Below are positions 34,868-44,772 of a stretch of 63,480 nt of DNA, piece by piece. The stretch comes from Methanomethylovorans sp. (lineage in GTDB: Archaea; Halobacteriota; Methanosarcinia; Methanosarcinales; Methanosarcinaceae). The notes beneath the pieces are model-generated. The model did no database searches. It saw only the letters and a program-made list of their open reading frames with translations, and had not been told where the DNA came from. The DNA lies in assembly GCA_014361205.1 (NCBI GenBank), contig JACIVZ010000001.1:1-63480 (forward strand), in the 5' to 3' direction. The translations under genes were made by a program, and so were the position numbers. Position 1 is the first letter of the stretch, and each line of letters starts with the position of its first letter.

Positions 34868-36065
34868 AGAATACGCCCTCGATAATCCTGCAAATGATAT
34901 AAATCTTATATCTATACCTGGACTCACTATTAAATTAAATAAAAACGAGGAATTTCTTAAACTTGAAGCTAAAGGCGGTCTTAAAAGAGCATGTACTCCT
35001 CTTATAAATATGATAAATTCACGTCTCAAAGAAGAAAAACCTGCTCTGATAACTGAAAACTATATTGTTGCATCTACCTGGCTTCCCCCTATCCCAAGTA
35101 AAGTATTCAACAGATTGCTGCTTGCCGAGATTCAGAATACCCTTGGTAGATATATACCGGAGACTGTCTCTTTTGAAATTACACGCAAATGTAAGTGTAA
35201 ATGCGAGCATTGTGTAATAAGCGGTGGAGAAGGTGAGCTTGATACCTCCACCATTAAAATGGTTATTGATGAAGCACTTGATATGGGAGCCTTTATAATT
35301 ACTTTCACAGAAGGTGACCCTATGCTTCGTGATGACATTTTTGAGCTTATCGAGTATGTAGATAAAGAACGTGCGATAGTCAATATGTACACACCTGGTA
35401 CGGAAATGACCCTTGAAGCTGCAAGAAAGTTAAAAAAGGCTGGTTTATATAATCTTTTGGTAAGTATTTATTCTACAGAACCCAAAAAACATGACGAAAT
35501 CCGCAGGCTTGAAGGTGCCTTTGAAAAAGCCACATCTGCAATTAAAATGGGGCTTGAAGCTGGTTTGCTGGTTACTATGTGTACACATGTTTCTCCCAAG
35601 AATATTGATGAGCTACCAGCAATGTATGAAATGGCTAAGTCGTTAGGTGTGCATGAATTCTCCCTCTGGGAAAGTATTCCAAAAAAACCAGATGATCCAA
35701 TACTTTCTGATCTGCAACGTAAACAGATTCTGGACATGTACCAGTATATCAACTCTTCAAAGGGCTGCCCACGCATATTTGCAAACACCTATTTTGAAGG
35801 TCGTATGGTAGGATGTATGGCTGGACAGAGATGGATGCATTTATGTGTAGAAGGTTCTGTCAAACCTTGTCCTTACATTCCATTCAGTTATGGTAACGTT
35901 CGTGAAGAGTCACTTAAGAATATATGGAAAAGAATACGTAAAAGTTCACATTACCGAGGGGAGCGTTATACCTGTAAAATGCACGAACCTGCCTTTCTTG
36001 AATTGGTGAGAAGTATACCAGCGGGCGAGTCCACACCATATGATTTCAGGTTGCTGGAAAAATAG
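34857..36065 (+). CDS. radical SAM protein with SPASM-like C-terminal cysteines, function unknown
   Basis: 402 aa; GGAG lies 7 nt before the ATG. An N-terminal ~100-residue domain precedes the radical SAM core, whose cluster motif is CKCKCEHC (CX3CX2C, about residues 114-121). The barrel follows (ITFTEGDPMLRDD, LVSIYSTEPKKHDEIR). The C-terminal part has further cysteines (GCPRIF, VGCMAG, LCVEG, KPCPYIPFSYGNV) in a SPASM/twitch-like pattern for extra Fe-S clusters. Such enzymes modify peptides or cofactors. The substrate is unknown. It lies upstream of trpS in the same direction with a 114-nt gap. The stop is TAG, with TAA three codons later. Confidence 0.8.
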   Translation: MNYKEYALDNPANDINLISIPGLTIKLNKNEEFLKLEAKGGLKRACTPLINMINSRLKEEKPALITENYIVASTWLPPIPSKVFNRLLLAEIQNTLGRYIPETVSFEITRKCKCKCEHCVISGGEGELDTSTIKMVIDEALDMGAFIITFTEGDPMLRDDIFELIEYVDKERAIVNMYTPGTEMTLEAARKLKKAGLYNLLVSIYSTEPKKHDEIRRLEGAFEKATSAIKMGLEAGLLVTMCTHVSPKNIDELPAMYEMAKSLGVHEFSLWESIPKKPDDPILSDLQRKQILDMYQYINSSKGCPRIFANTYFEGRMVGCMAGQRWMHLCVEGSVKPCPYIPFSYGNVREESLKNIWKRIRKSSHYRGERYTCKMHEPAFLELVRSIPAGESTPYDFRLLEK

Positions 36066-36179
36066 ATAGAATAATATCACCCACAACAAGAACATTTACA
36101 TATAACTACGTGTTTCTAATATTGCCTTATAGCCATCGGTAATTAAATTATGAACTAATATAAAAGGTCCAGATTAGGT

Positions 36180-37478
36180 ATGAATGCAAAAATCGATCCA
36201 TGGAGCTCTACAAATATTTTAAACTATTCAAAATTATTCGAAGATTTTGGGATAATGCCTTTTGATAGTATGTATTCACGGATAGATAACCCACATAGAT
36301 TAATGCGCAGAAAAGTTATCTTTGGCCATCGTAGTTATGAATATGTGCTCGATGCGATGCAGAATAATGAACCATTCGCCGTAATGAGTGGATTCATGCC
36401 CTCTGGACGTATACATCTTGGTCACAAAATGGTAATGGAAGAGATAATATGGCATCAGCAAAAAGGAGCTGATGCCTTTGTAGGAATAGCCGATCGTGAA
36501 GCTCACGCTGTAAGAGGTATATCATGGGAAAAATGTAGGGAGATCGGTATCAATGAATATATAATAAGCCTTATAGCTCTTGGTTTTGAACCTTCTGGAC
36601 ATATTTACTTTCAGTCACGTTCAGAGAATGTGAAAGATCTTTCCTTTGAACTTGGTTCCAAGGTAAATTTTTCAGAATTGAGTGCTATATATGGATTTAC
36701 GGGAGAAACGAGTGTCTCTCACATGGTTAGTGCAGTTACTCAAAGTGCTGATATTCTTCAGCCTCAGCTTGAAAAATATGGCGGACCAAAACCCACTGTT
36801 ATTCCAGTAGGTGCTGACCAGGACCCTCATATACGTCTTACGCGGGGACTTGGACATAAGATGAACATGTTTAAAATAGAAGGCAGAGAAGATAAGGATG
36901 GCAACCGTTATTTCAGCATACGCAGTAAAGCAGCTCCTCAAGAGGCATTGGAGGAACTGAACAGTATAATTCCAGGTAATACAAAACTTTTTGAGGGGCA
37001 TCTGGATGTTTTTGAGGTAGACAATTTTGAGAAATTGTTAAAGACCGTGAGAGACGTTGAGCTTCGTTATGGAGGATATGCATTTGTTCCACCTGCTGCC
37101 ACGTACCATCGTTTCATGTCAGGCCTTCAGGGCGGAAAAATGTCAAGTAGTATTCCTGAAAGCCATATAGCTCTTCTTGAAGATCCAAAGGATGCTGCAA
37201 AAAAAGTAAAACGTGCAAAGACTGGAGGCCGTATTAGCCTTGAAGAACAAAAGAAAATGGGAGGAGAACCTGACAAATGCTCTGTATATGAACTTTTGCT
37301 TTTTCATCTTATTGAGGATGATGTGGAGCTTTTGCAAATACGTGAGGAATGTATCACAGGGCAAAGAATGTGTGGTAGTTGTAAGAACCTGGCAGCTGAA
37401 AGAATGGAAAAGTTCCTGAAGGATCACCAAGAGAAAAGAGAGATTGCCAGGGAAAGATTAGATGAATATTATTTATAA
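36180..37478 (+). CDS. trpS: tryptophanyl-tRNA synthetase
   Basis: 432-aa class I synthetase of the archaeal/eukaryotic type. HIGH-like motif GRIHLGH (about 79-85), KMSKS-like GGKMSSSIP (about 318), and specificity elements [13 protein letters not shown] short N-terminal helical extension precedes the Rossmann domain. It overlaps upstream in-frame sequence of pheS, whose real start lies 31 nt after the trpS stop, so both synthetases are probably co-transcribed. Confidence 0.94.
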   Translation: MNAKIDPWSSTNILNYSKLFEDFGIMPFDSMYSRIDNPHRLMRRKVIFGHRSYEYVLDAMQNNEPFAVMSGFMPSGRIHLGHKMVMEEIIWHQQKGADAFVGIADREAHAVRGISWEKCREIGINEYIISLIALGFEPSGHIYFQSRSENVKDLSFELGSKVNFSELSAIYGFTGETSVSHMVSAVTQSADILQPQLEKYGGPKPTVIPVGADQDPHIRLTRGLGHKMNMFKIEGREDKDGNRYFSIRSKAAPQEALEELNSIIPGNTKLFEGHLDVFEVDNFEKLLKTVRDVELRYGGYAFVPPAATYHRFMSGLQGGKMSSSIPESHIALLEDPKDAAKKVKRAKTGGRISLEEQKKMGGEPDKCSVYELLLFHLIEDDVELLQIREECITGQRMCGSCKNLAAERMEKFLKDHQEKREIARERLDEYYL

Positions 37479-37509
37479 AATAGGGATACTCTTAACCACA
37501 GGTGTGAAA

Positions 37510-38988
37510 ATGAACCACCAGTATAATCTTACTACTAACGAGAAAATTGTTCTGATAAATCTGGAAAATAAAGATAATTTAACTCCTTCAGAACTTGCGC
37601 AGATTGCCGGGCTGAAAATAGAAACTGTAGTCCAGTCTTCGTTTATGTTACAGGAAAAAGGGTTTGTTGAAGTGTCAGAGCAAATTATCGAAACCTACAG
37701 TTTGACTCCTGAAGGTAAAGAATATGCAATATCTGGCCTTCCAGAGAGGCAAATGATTTCAGCCCTATGCGGTCCTACTTCACTGGAAGAGCTAAAAAAG
37801 AAGTTATCACCTCACATAGTAAGTATAGCTACCGGATGGCTTCTCCGTAAAGGATGGGGCAGCATTGAGCAGGGAAATGTTATTCCCACGGGAAAAGCCC
37901 TTGTAGGTGATGATGAAAAAGCTCTTGCCAATTTGAGTAGTGGCATGGTAACGATTGAACAGATAGGAGTAAACAATACGACTATCCAGGATCTCATGAA
38001 ACGCAAACTTATAAGCCGAAATGAAGATAAAGTAAGGTATATTGGTCTTACACCCAAGGGTAAAGAGATCCTGCAACATGGGATTACCTTAGATGAAGAG
38101 ATTTCTCAGCTGACTTCGGAAATACTAAAAAGTGGAGAATGGAAAGAGAAAAAGTTCAGGCCTTATAATATTCACACACCACCGCGTGCTATTTATTGTG
38201 CAAAAGTGCATCCATATCAGTGTCTTATAGACCAGATGCGGCAGATATTTCTGGAAATGGGTTTTACTGAAATCAAGGGAGATATTGTGCAGAGTTCTTT
38301 CTGGAACTTTGATGCTCTTTTCCAGCCACAGGATCATCCAGCAAGGGAAATGCAGGATACCTTCCATCTTGAAGGAACTTCAGAACTCCCTGAGGAATAC
38401 AAGGACAGGGTGTGTGCCATGCATGAACACGGCGGGGATCTTACATCAAAAGGATGGGGAAGCAAATGGAGCGAAGAGATTGCCTGTAAAAACGTACTAA
38501 GGACTCATACAACTGCCGTAACTATCAAATACCTTGCAGATAACCCATATCCTCCGATTAAGGCTTTTTGCATTGACAGAGCATACAGGCGAGAGACTAT
38601 TGATCCTACTCATACACCAGAATTCGAGCAACTGGAAGGTGTGGTCATGGATAAGGGTATGACCTTTGCTAACCTTCTGGGCTTGCTTGCAGAATTCTAT
38701 CATAGAATGGGGTTTAAGGATGTGCGCTTCAGGCCTGGTTATTTCCCATATACTGAACCCAGTGTTGAACCTGAAGTATTTGTTGAAGGGCTCGGCTGGG
38801 TGGAGCTGGGAGGTGCGGGTGTGTTCAGAAAGGAAGTTACACATCCTCTTGGAATCAAGTACCCTGTACTTGCCTGGGGTCTGGGCGTAAGCCGTCTGGC
38901 AATGCTTAAACTGAATCTAAAGGATCTGCGCGAACTATATCAATCGGATATTGACTGGATACGCAAGACACCCTCGCCCAAGCTCTGA
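37510..38988 (+). CDS. pheS: phenylalanyl-tRNA synthetase alpha subunit
   Basis: 492 aa from [10 protein letters not shown] at 37510, behind AGGTG; an earlier in-frame ATG lies within trpS. The N-terminal third has winged-helix tRNA-binding modules ([23 protein letters not shown]). The class II catalytic core begins near residue 215 with motif 2 [11 protein letters not shown] and continues to [12 protein letters not shown] and motif 3 [10 protein letters not shown]. No pheT is in the window, so alpha and beta are encoded apart. Confidence 0.94.
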   Translation: MNHQYNLTTNEKIVLINLENKDNLTPSELAQIAGLKIETVVQSSFMLQEKGFVEVSEQIIETYSLTPEGKEYAISGLPERQMISALCGPTSLEELKKKLSPHIVSIATGWLLRKGWGSIEQGNVIPTGKALVGDDEKALANLSSGMVTIEQIGVNNTTIQDLMKRKLISRNEDKVRYIGLTPKGKEILQHGITLDEEISQLTSEILKSGEWKEKKFRPYNIHTPPRAIYCAKVHPYQCLIDQMRQIFLEMGFTEIKGDIVQSSFWNFDALFQPQDHPAREMQDTFHLEGTSELPEEYKDRVCAMHEHGGDLTSKGWGSKWSEEIACKNVLRTHTTAVTIKYLADNPYPPIKAFCIDRAYRRETIDPTHTPEFEQLEGVVMDKGMTFANLLGLLAEFYHRMGFKDVRFRPGYFPYTEPSVEPEVFVEGLGWVELGGAGVFRKEVTHPLGIKYPVLAWGLGVSRLAMLKLNLKDLRELYQSDIDWIRKTPSPKL

Positions 38989-39023
38989 TAGCTGAGCATT
39001 TTTTATTTATCCATTCTCTAAGT

Positions 39024-39563
39024 CTAAAATTTTAGATTTTGCTTAGTATGTACTATACCCATGATGTATGCTGGTATACATCCTATTGCTGTACAGGTTT
39101 CCAAAGATATTCCGGCTGAAGTGATATCAAGATGCAGGTTAGCCTGTTTGAACATTTCTTTGGGAAGACCTTTTCTGCCAAGACCAATTAACAGCAGATA
39201 AGAGCTTTTACTGAGTATTCCGGTTGCTATTTCCTCTGGAGATACAGCACGTTTCTTTTCAGGTTTTGAGGTTGTTACAACAGCTGTGCCGAACTGAGGC
39301 TGAAATCCTTTTTTAGGCAGCTCAAATACAAAGAAATGACCTTTCTCGTACAGCAAGCGAAGATATTTACCTGATTCACCAATCGTAGTATTATCAATAA
39401 CGTATTCCACAAGTTCTTCAGCCGATTTATGGAAAGGAAAATCATATAATGCAAGCCTAAACCCAAAAGCATGGCAGATAGGAGCTGCCCTTGCAATGGC
39501 ACGGTAGTGAGCATCCAATACTTTGATTTTGTCATATGTATTGACTATTCCCATTGTTAGCAT
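39024..39563 (-). CDS. DUF531 family protein (SPOUT-like fold suspected)
   Basis: 179 aa. GAGGAG lies 8 nt before the ATG at 39563. It begins MGIVNTYDKIKVLDAHYRAIARA and has LLIGLGRKGLPKEMFKQA and a C-terminal LDITSAGISLETCTAIGCIPAYI, the pattern of archaeal DUF531; the glycine-rich end resembles the SAM-binding knot of SPOUT methyltransferases. The biochemical role is unknown. Its start overlaps the preceding GNAT gene by 32 nt, so it is third in a larE-GNAT-DUF531 operon. The stop is TAG inside the palindrome CTAAAATTTTAG (39024-39035). Confidence 0.78.
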   Translation of the reverse strand: MLTMGIVNTYDKIKVLDAHYRAIARAAPICHAFGFRLALYDFPFHKSAEELVEYVIDNTTIGESGKYLRLLYEKGHFFVFELPKKGFQPQFGTAVVTTSKPEKKRAVSPEEIATGILSKSSYLLLIGLGRKGLPKEMFKQANLHLDITSAGISLETCTAIGCIPAYIMGIVHTKQNLKF

Positions 39564-40011
39564 ATTCCTGTCTCCTCAGCTTCAGACACATAACAGCTTG
39601 TTTACAAGAGGTAAATCTATTGCAATCTGCACAATCAGACCATAACTGTTTTTTTATATTGTTCTCCAGTGCAACAAACCCCATCTTTTCGAAAAAAATC
39701 GGTACTGTGGTTCTTATATATATGCGTTCGTAACCTTTGCACATGCAAGAAACAACTCCTCTCATCAACAAAGCACCTATACCTTTCCCTCTGTAATTAG
39801 GATGGACTGCAATGGTATTTAATTCCGGACATTCTGTATCCTTGAAACAGGCAATACCAATTATTTTGTTTTCACATACTGCCACTATACAATCACTGTA
39901 TTCAATTCCCTCAGTATCCAGGAAATAAACAGATGCAATGTAGTTAATATGCTGCATGTCCTCTGCTGCAGCATGTCGAATATAAATATCATTTGCTGAT
40001 AACTTCGTCAA
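39532..40011 (-). CDS. GNAT-family N-acetyltransferase
   Basis: 159 aa from a TTG at 40011 with AGGAGTGG 5-6 nt upstream; longer in-frame starts run further into larE. The acetyl-CoA loop reads VHPNYRGKGIGALLM (about 80-94). The C-terminal part carries clustered cysteines (DCADCNRFTSCKQAVMCL), unusual for simple GNATs and suggestive of metal binding or a substrate-specific insert. It overlaps larE by 22 nt and DUF531 by 32 nt, so all three are translationally coupled. The substrate is unknown. Confidence 0.82.
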   Translation of the reverse strand: MTKLSANDIYIRHAAAEDMQHINYIASVYFLDTEGIEYSDCIVAVCENKIIGIACFKDTECPELNTIAVHPNYRGKGIGALLMRGVVSCMCKGYERIYIRTTVPIFFEKMGFVALENNIKKQLWSDCADCNRFTSCKQAVMCLKLRRQEYANNGNSQYI

Positions 40012-40795
40012 GACTTCCACTCCTGAAACCTTCCAGATCAAGGGTCACATAATAAAACCCAAGACTTTTAAGTTGATGCACAATTTCATCTTTATTTTCA
40101 AGAATTCTTTGAAGATCTGAGCTTGTTATTTCTATTCTGGCAATATCTCCATGATCCCTTATTCTGAATTGAGAAAAAACTAAGGTAGAAAGATATTCTT
40201 CTGCAAACTTTACTCTCGAAATCCCTTCTTTTGTGATTTGCCTCCCATAAGGAATACGTGATGCAAGGCACGGTGAAGAAGGCTTGTCTGCAACTGTCAG
40301 CCCCATATATTCCGCCATTTGTCTGATCTCTGACTTAGTAACCGAGAACTGAATAAAAGGTGACATGACCACTTCACCCATTTCCAAAACGGCCTGCATG
40401 CCCGGCCGATTACCCAGTGTCTCTGTTATATTAGTACCTTCAATTAAGACACTGTATCCTTCCTTGCAGGCTATCTTTAAGAGGATTTCAAGAATTGATT
40501 TCTTGCAGTGGTAACATCTTTGAGGAGAGTTTTCTACGAAACCGAGTATTTTAAACTCATCAAAATTAACAATTCTGTGCTTTATTCCAATTTCTCTGGC
40601 CACATCTTTTGCCTTTTGTATCTCCTGTGCAGGTAAAGAGTACATGTTAATAGTAACTGCCAGCACGTAATCACCCAGTGCATCATAGGCAAGTTTAGCA
40701 AGAACAGAACTGTCCACTCCTCCTGAGAAGGCTACTAATGCGCTTTTCTTTGAAAAAATAGATTCTTTAATCTGTTGCATCTTGTCAAGAAACAT
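39989..40795 (-). CDS. larE: LarE-like ATP-dependent sacrificial sulfur transferase (PP-loop)
   Basis: 268 aa. PP-loop VAFSGGVDSSVLAKLAYDAL near residue 22 and PQRCYHCKKSI, a CxxC shared with the LarE/ExsB group, followed by KPSSPCLASRIPYG containing the cysteine that LarE uses as sulfur donor. LarE builds the nickel-pincer nucleotide of lactate racemase and related epimerases. No larB/larC is adjacent, so the final cofactor is uncertain; a tRNA- or other thiolation role is possible. First gene of a three-gene operon. Confidence 0.82.
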   Translation of the reverse strand: MFLDKMQQIKESIFSKKSALVAFSGGVDSSVLAKLAYDALGDYVLAVTINMYSLPAQEIQKAKDVAREIGIKHRIVNFDEFKILGFVENSPQRCYHCKKSILEILLKIACKEGYSVLIEGTNITETLGNRPGMQAVLEMGEVVMSPFIQFSVTKSEIRQMAEYMGLTVADKPSSPCLASRIPYGRQITKEGISRVKFAEEYLSTLVFSQFRIRDHGDIARIEITSSDLQRILENKDEIVHQLKSLGFYYVTLDLEGFRSGSLDEVISK

Positions 40796-40893
40796 CTGTA
40801 ATGTCTATCACAGAAGATGTATATGTAAATCTCGCCGACCACTAAAGATAAAATGCGGGGATGTAATTATAATTACAGATAGCGGTGATTATA

Positions 40894-42234
40894 ATGAAAC
40901 TTTTTGGAACAAATGGAGTAAGAGGCATAGCTAATGAGTATATGACACCTCAAATGGTAATGGATATTGTGAGAAGCTTTGGTACTTTTATGGGTAATAA
41001 AGGCACAGTTGCCATCGGTAGAGATACTCGTATTTCTGGTGAAATGCTGAAAGCTGCCGCAATTGCAGGTGCCTTGTCATCAGGACTTACAGTTATAGAT
41101 GTTGGCATTGGCCCGACACCTTCCATACAATACTATGTGCGACACCATGCAGATGCAGGAATAGTGATCACTGCATCCCACAATCCCAGGGAATATAATG
41201 GCATCAAATTAATAGATGGTGATGGAACTGAGATTTCCAGAGAAGACGAGAAAAAGATAGAGCAAATATACTTTACCAAAGAGTTTAAGTCTGCGCCATG
41301 GCAATATACCGGGGATCTCAGGCATGACCTCAATGCTAATGATCTTTACATAAAAGGCATCATCAACGCTATAAATGCAGATGTTGTGAGAGAGAAGAAA
41401 TTCAAGATAATAGCAGATACAGGATGTGGAGCCGGATCTCTTACTTTACCTTTCCTGCTGCGTCAGCTGGGATGTGAGGTTATCTCTATCAATGCTCAGG
41501 TAGATGGTACATTTCCATCACGTAATCCGGAACCTACTCCTGATGTACTCACACAGCTCTCAGAACTTGTAATTAAGGAAAAAGCAGATATGGGAGTAGC
41601 TCATGATGGTGATGCCGATCGTGCTGTGTTTTTTGATGAAAATGGAAAATTCATCGATGAAGAAGTATTGCTTGCTATGATGGCGAAATATGTATTGGAA
41701 CAAAAGAAAGGAACTATAGTAACTCCAGTGAGTTCTTCCCAGAGAATGCTTGATATAGCGAAAGAGGCGAATGTAGATCTTATATGGACAGCTGTTGGTT
41801 CTATTAATGTTGCGCGTAAGATGATGGAACTAAAAGCTGTGTTTGGTGGGGAAGGTAATGGAGGACTTATTTTCCCGGAGCACCAGTATTGCAGAGATGG
41901 TGCTATGTCCTGTGCAAAATTACTGGAAATAATGGCAAGTGGTAAGAAACTTTCTGAAATGGCAATGAGCGTACCAGTATATTTCAATTCCAAAACAAAG
42001 GTGGAATGTCATGAACCAAAAAAAATCGTTGAAAAAATCAAGGAAGATATCATTTTGAAGAACATAAAAGTTGATACCACAGATGGAGTAAAAATTTGGT
42101 ATGAAGATGGATGGGTACTGATCAGACCATCTGGTACTGAACCTATAATACGCATATTTGCGGAATCAAGAACAAAAGAACGTGCTATGGAACTTATGAA
42201 CGAAGGCGTTCAAGTGGTAAAGAATTATGGATAA
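40894..42234 (+). CDS. glmM: phosphoglucosamine/phosphohexomutase (GlmM family)
   Basis: 446 aa from MKLFGTNGVRG at 40894; GGTGAT sits 5 nt upstream. Catalytic phosphoserine in TASHNPREYNG (about S94), metal loop DGDADR (about 238-243), sugar-binding GEGNGG and phosphate-binding RPSGTEP at the end. It interconverts hexosamine or hexose 1- and 6-phosphates for nucleotide-sugar synthesis, feeding surface glycans. Archaeal members may act on mannose or glucosamine; the FGTNGVRG start favours GlmM. Monocistronic, divergent from larE. Confidence 0.88.
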   Translation: MKLFGTNGVRGIANEYMTPQMVMDIVRSFGTFMGNKGTVAIGRDTRISGEMLKAAAIAGALSSGLTVIDVGIGPTPSIQYYVRHHADAGIVITASHNPREYNGIKLIDGDGTEISREDEKKIEQIYFTKEFKSAPWQYTGDLRHDLNANDLYIKGIINAINADVVREKKFKIIADTGCGAGSLTLPFLLRQLGCEVISINAQVDGTFPSRNPEPTPDVLTQLSELVIKEKADMGVAHDGDADRAVFFDENGKFIDEEVLLAMMAKYVLEQKKGTIVTPVSSSQRMLDIAKEANVDLIWTAVGSINVARKMMELKAVFGGEGNGGLIFPEHQYCRDGAMSCAKLLEIMASGKKLSEMAMSVPVYFNSKTKVECHEPKKIVEKIKEDIILKNIKVDTTDGVKIWYEDGWVLIRPSGTEPIIRIFAESRTKERAMELMNEGVQVVKNYG

Positions 42235-42241
42235 ATTTACT

Positions 42242-42832
42242 CTATGCTTTTCCCCTTGACTCTCCAAGAACTATTCCGGTAGCTATTAGGTGAGCAACTC
42301 TCAGGGGTTCTGGGATGTTGCTTCTGGTGGCTGTAAGATTCACTATCCTTGCTGCATGTTGTGCTTCTATTCCTGCACATTGTATGTACACAGGATTTAA
42401 TTTATCCTTCGTTTCCACTTTTGTTATACTTCCAGCTCTAAGTATTATATCCATTCTTTTTTTGGGTTCTGGGAGATGAATCAATGCGTCTTCTATCTTC
42501 CTGAAATTTGGAAATGATCTCATAACTACCACTATGGGAATGTTCGTTATTTTCCATAAGTGATTAATGTCCACAGGATTGAAACCAGCATATGTAATGC
42601 CATCTAGCATTATTACTCGTATCTGCCTCCAATGTTTACTGGAGATTACCATTTCTGAAATTATATTCGTACTATCCATCCCATCCTTTGTGACATACGA
42701 GCTCATTACCCCATCCAGCCAACATCCCCCTCTGAAAAAGGCACCTACTATCATAATCTGATCACTGATTAAGGGGGAATCATCTATAGCTAATACTCTG
42801 ATCTCATCTTTTATATGGAATAATCTTTGCAT
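42242..42832 (-). CDS. DUF99 family protein (endonuclease dU-like)
   Basis: 196 aa from the ATG at 42832; no Shine-Dalgarno is evident, and TTG/GTG starts up to 42871 remain possible. Family motifs: IRVLAIDDSPL, GAFFRGGCWLDGV, VIMLDGITYAGFNPVD and the C-terminal RVAHLIATGIVLGESRG. DUF99 shares a fold with EndoV-type nucleases. It follows PAN closely on the same strand, so it is probably co-transcribed with it. The stop is TAG. Confidence 0.8.
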   Translation of the reverse strand: MQRLFHIKDEIRVLAIDDSPLISDQIMIVGAFFRGGCWLDGVMSSYVTKDGMDSTNIISEMVISSKHWRQIRVIMLDGITYAGFNPVDINHLWKITNIPIVVVMRSFPNFRKIEDALIHLPEPKKRMDIILRAGSITKVETKDKLNPVYIQCAGIEAQHAARIVNLTATRSNIPEPLRVAHLIATGIVLGESRGKA

Positions 42833-42885
42833 GTGCACAGGAATATATTGTCTGCTGACAAAAAAAATCAATGGTCAGCCAAAAA

Positions 42886-44178
42886 TCAACCGAACATTGT
42901 CTGGGGTTGATCAGTGGTCACCTGATATGAATATTTTACAGGCGACATTACTTTCTTGACTGATTTGAGGAAGTGTTCCATTTCTACCTGATCTTTGTCT
43001 TCCCTGACAGCAAGCATACCAGCTTCCATTGCAATGGCACTAAGATCTGCACCACTTACTCCTTCAGCAAGAATGGCAAGCTTCCTAAAGTCAATGTCCT
43101 TTGCAATTTTCATTTTTCGGGTATGGATTCTAAGGATTGCCTCTCTTGCATTGACATCGGGCATGGGCACATTAACAATCCTGTCGAATCTGCCTGGACG
43201 CAGTATAGCTGGGTCGAGCACATCCAGACGATTTGTTGCGGCAATTATCCTTACCTCTCCGCGATTGTCGAAACCATCCATCTCGGCAAGTAGCTGCATC
43301 AAAGTACGCTGGACTTCCCGGTCAGCACCATTTGTATCATTAAGACGCCTTGAGGCAATGGCATCAAGCTCATCTATGAATATAATTGAGGGAGCTTTCT
43401 TTCTTGCCATGGCAAAGATCTCACGCACAAGCTTAGCACCGTCTCCTATGTATTTTTGGATTAATTCTGACCCGACTACTCTTATAAAAGTAGCTTCTGT
43501 CCTGTTTGCCACTGCTTTAGCCAATAAAGTCTTTCCTGTACCTGGTTCTCCAAAGAGCAATACCCCCTTTGGAGGTGATATTCCTATTCTGGCAAATGCT
43601 TCAGGCTTTGTTAGAGGTAATTCAACTGATTCGACTATTTCCTGTATCTGATCGTCTAGACCACCTATCTGGTCATAATCCACATCCTGAGGATTTACCA
43701 CTTCCATTGCATTAACAAGAGGCTCCTCAGTGAAAGGTATAACATCGACCACTGCCAAAGTTTGCTGGTTTAGTGCAACTGTAGCCCCCGGTACCAGATA
43801 TTCGTCATCAATGAACTGTGACACCCCTACTAAGAATTGAGGGCCTGTACTACTCTTTACAAGTACTTTGTCATTACTTATGACATCTATTAATGTTGCA
43901 ACTACAAGTGGTGCAGTTTTCAACCGATCTATTTCAGCCTGCATCCTGCGAACTTCACGTTCAAATTTGAGCTTCTGGCTTTCTACATATCTTTTTTCCG
44001 ATTCCATCTGGTCGCATTGCTCTTTAAGAAGATTATTACGTGATTCCAATTGTTTCATGCGGTCCAGCAGGTATTTGGAAAAATCTTCGTCATTTTCTGA
44101 ACCAGGATACTCATAGTTTTTCTTATCAGCTCCTGAAGGAGCAAACCTTTTTGCATCTGCTTCACTGGTCTCGTTCAT
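42886..44178 (-). CDS. pan: proteasome-activating nucleotidase PAN
   Basis: 430-aa AAA+ unfoldase feeding the 20S proteasome. The start is the ATG at 44178 (CGGAG upstream). N-terminal coiled coil (about 25-85), OB domain, and AAA+ domain with Walker A GEPGTGKT, where Glu replaces the usual second-position Pro of GPPGTGKT; Walker [12 protein letters not shown]; and Arg fingers in RPGRFDR. The C terminus ends MFG. The gate-opening motif of PAN is HbYX, so Phe replaces Tyr here. A TATA box at 44209-44216 predicts a very short leader. It is divergent from the MBF1 gene. Confidence 0.94.
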   Translation of the reverse strand: MNETSEADAKRFAPSGADKKNYEYPGSENDEDFSKYLLDRMKQLESRNNLLKEQCDQMESEKRYVESQKLKFEREVRRMQAEIDRLKTAPLVVATLIDVISNDKVLVKSSTGPQFLVGVSQFIDDEYLVPGATVALNQQTLAVVDVIPFTEEPLVNAMEVVNPQDVDYDQIGGLDDQIQEIVESVELPLTKPEAFARIGISPPKGVLLFGEPGTGKTLLAKAVANRTEATFIRVVGSELIQKYIGDGAKLVREIFAMARKKAPSIIFIDELDAIASRRLNDTNGADREVQRTLMQLLAEMDGFDNRGEVRIIAATNRLDVLDPAILRPGRFDRIVNVPMPDVNAREAILRIHTRKMKIAKDIDFRKLAILAEGVSGADLSAIAMEAGMLAVREDKDQVEMEHFLKSVKKVMSPVKYSYQVTTDQPQTMFG

Positions 44179-44208
44179 ACAGCTCCGAACATTATTTAAG
44201 CGCATAGG

Positions 44209-44216
44209 ATATATAG
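44209..44216 (-). promoter_or_regulatory. TATA box for the PAN-DUF99 operon
   Basis: GATATATAG (minus-strand CTATATATC) is 31-38 nt upstream of the PAN ATG at 44178, which would place transcription start only a few nucleotides before the Shine-Dalgarno site. The divergent MBF1 gene shares this 83-bp region. Confidence 0.45.
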
Positions 44217-44261
44217 CCCTTTCGAAAAAAACGTTATGTAGCTTTTAAGAGTGATTTGTGT

Positions 44262-44744
44262 ATGCAATGTGAAATATGCGGTGAAGATATTCGCGGAAGC
44301 CCTTTTAAGATAAATATAGATGGTGGAGAACTGACTGTATGTACTAAATGCTCTCAATATGGCACACCTGCAGGCAAAAGGACACCTGTTTCGAGAAAGA
44401 TTTCACCCGTACAACCAACTTCTGTGAGACCGAAAAGATCTCAGAGGACAGGATTTGAAAGATTGTCTGAAGAGATTGTAGATGATTACGACCAAATAAT
44501 ACGTGAAGCAAGAGAAAGGCATGGATGGACAATAGAAGAACTTGCAGCGCAAATTAAGGAAAAGGCAACTCTAATTAGGAAATTTGAACGAAAAGAGCTT
44601 GTTCCTGAAGACAGCGTAAGGGAAAAGCTTGAGCGTATCCTTGAGGTCAAACTGATAGAGAAAATTTCAGATGATGACTGGAAAGTGAGCAAACACCATA
44701 AAGGAACAACCCTTGGGGACATCGTAAATATAAAGAGAAAATGA
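44262..44744 (+). CDS. mbf1: archaeal multiprotein bridging factor MBF1 (zinc ribbon plus HTH)
   Basis: 160 aa from MQCEICGEDI at 44262, behind GAGTGAT. The N-terminal zinc ribbon CEICG...CTKCSQYG is followed by a basic linker and a Cro/C1 HTH (about 70-125: RHGWTIEELAAQIKEKATLIRKFE). aMBF1 is a conserved archaeal protein linked to transcription/translation, binding ribosomal 30S subunits in some species. It shares a divergent promoter region with PAN. The next gene, proC, starts 28 nt downstream. Confidence 0.92.
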   Translation: MQCEICGEDIRGSPFKINIDGGELTVCTKCSQYGTPAGKRTPVSRKISPVQPTSVRPKRSQRTGFERLSEEIVDDYDQIIREARERHGWTIEELAAQIKEKATLIRKFERKELVPEDSVREKLERILEVKLIEKISDDDWKVSKHHKGTTLGDIVNIKRK

Positions 44745-44772
44745 ATTTGAGCTAAGCTATTGCGTGATACAA

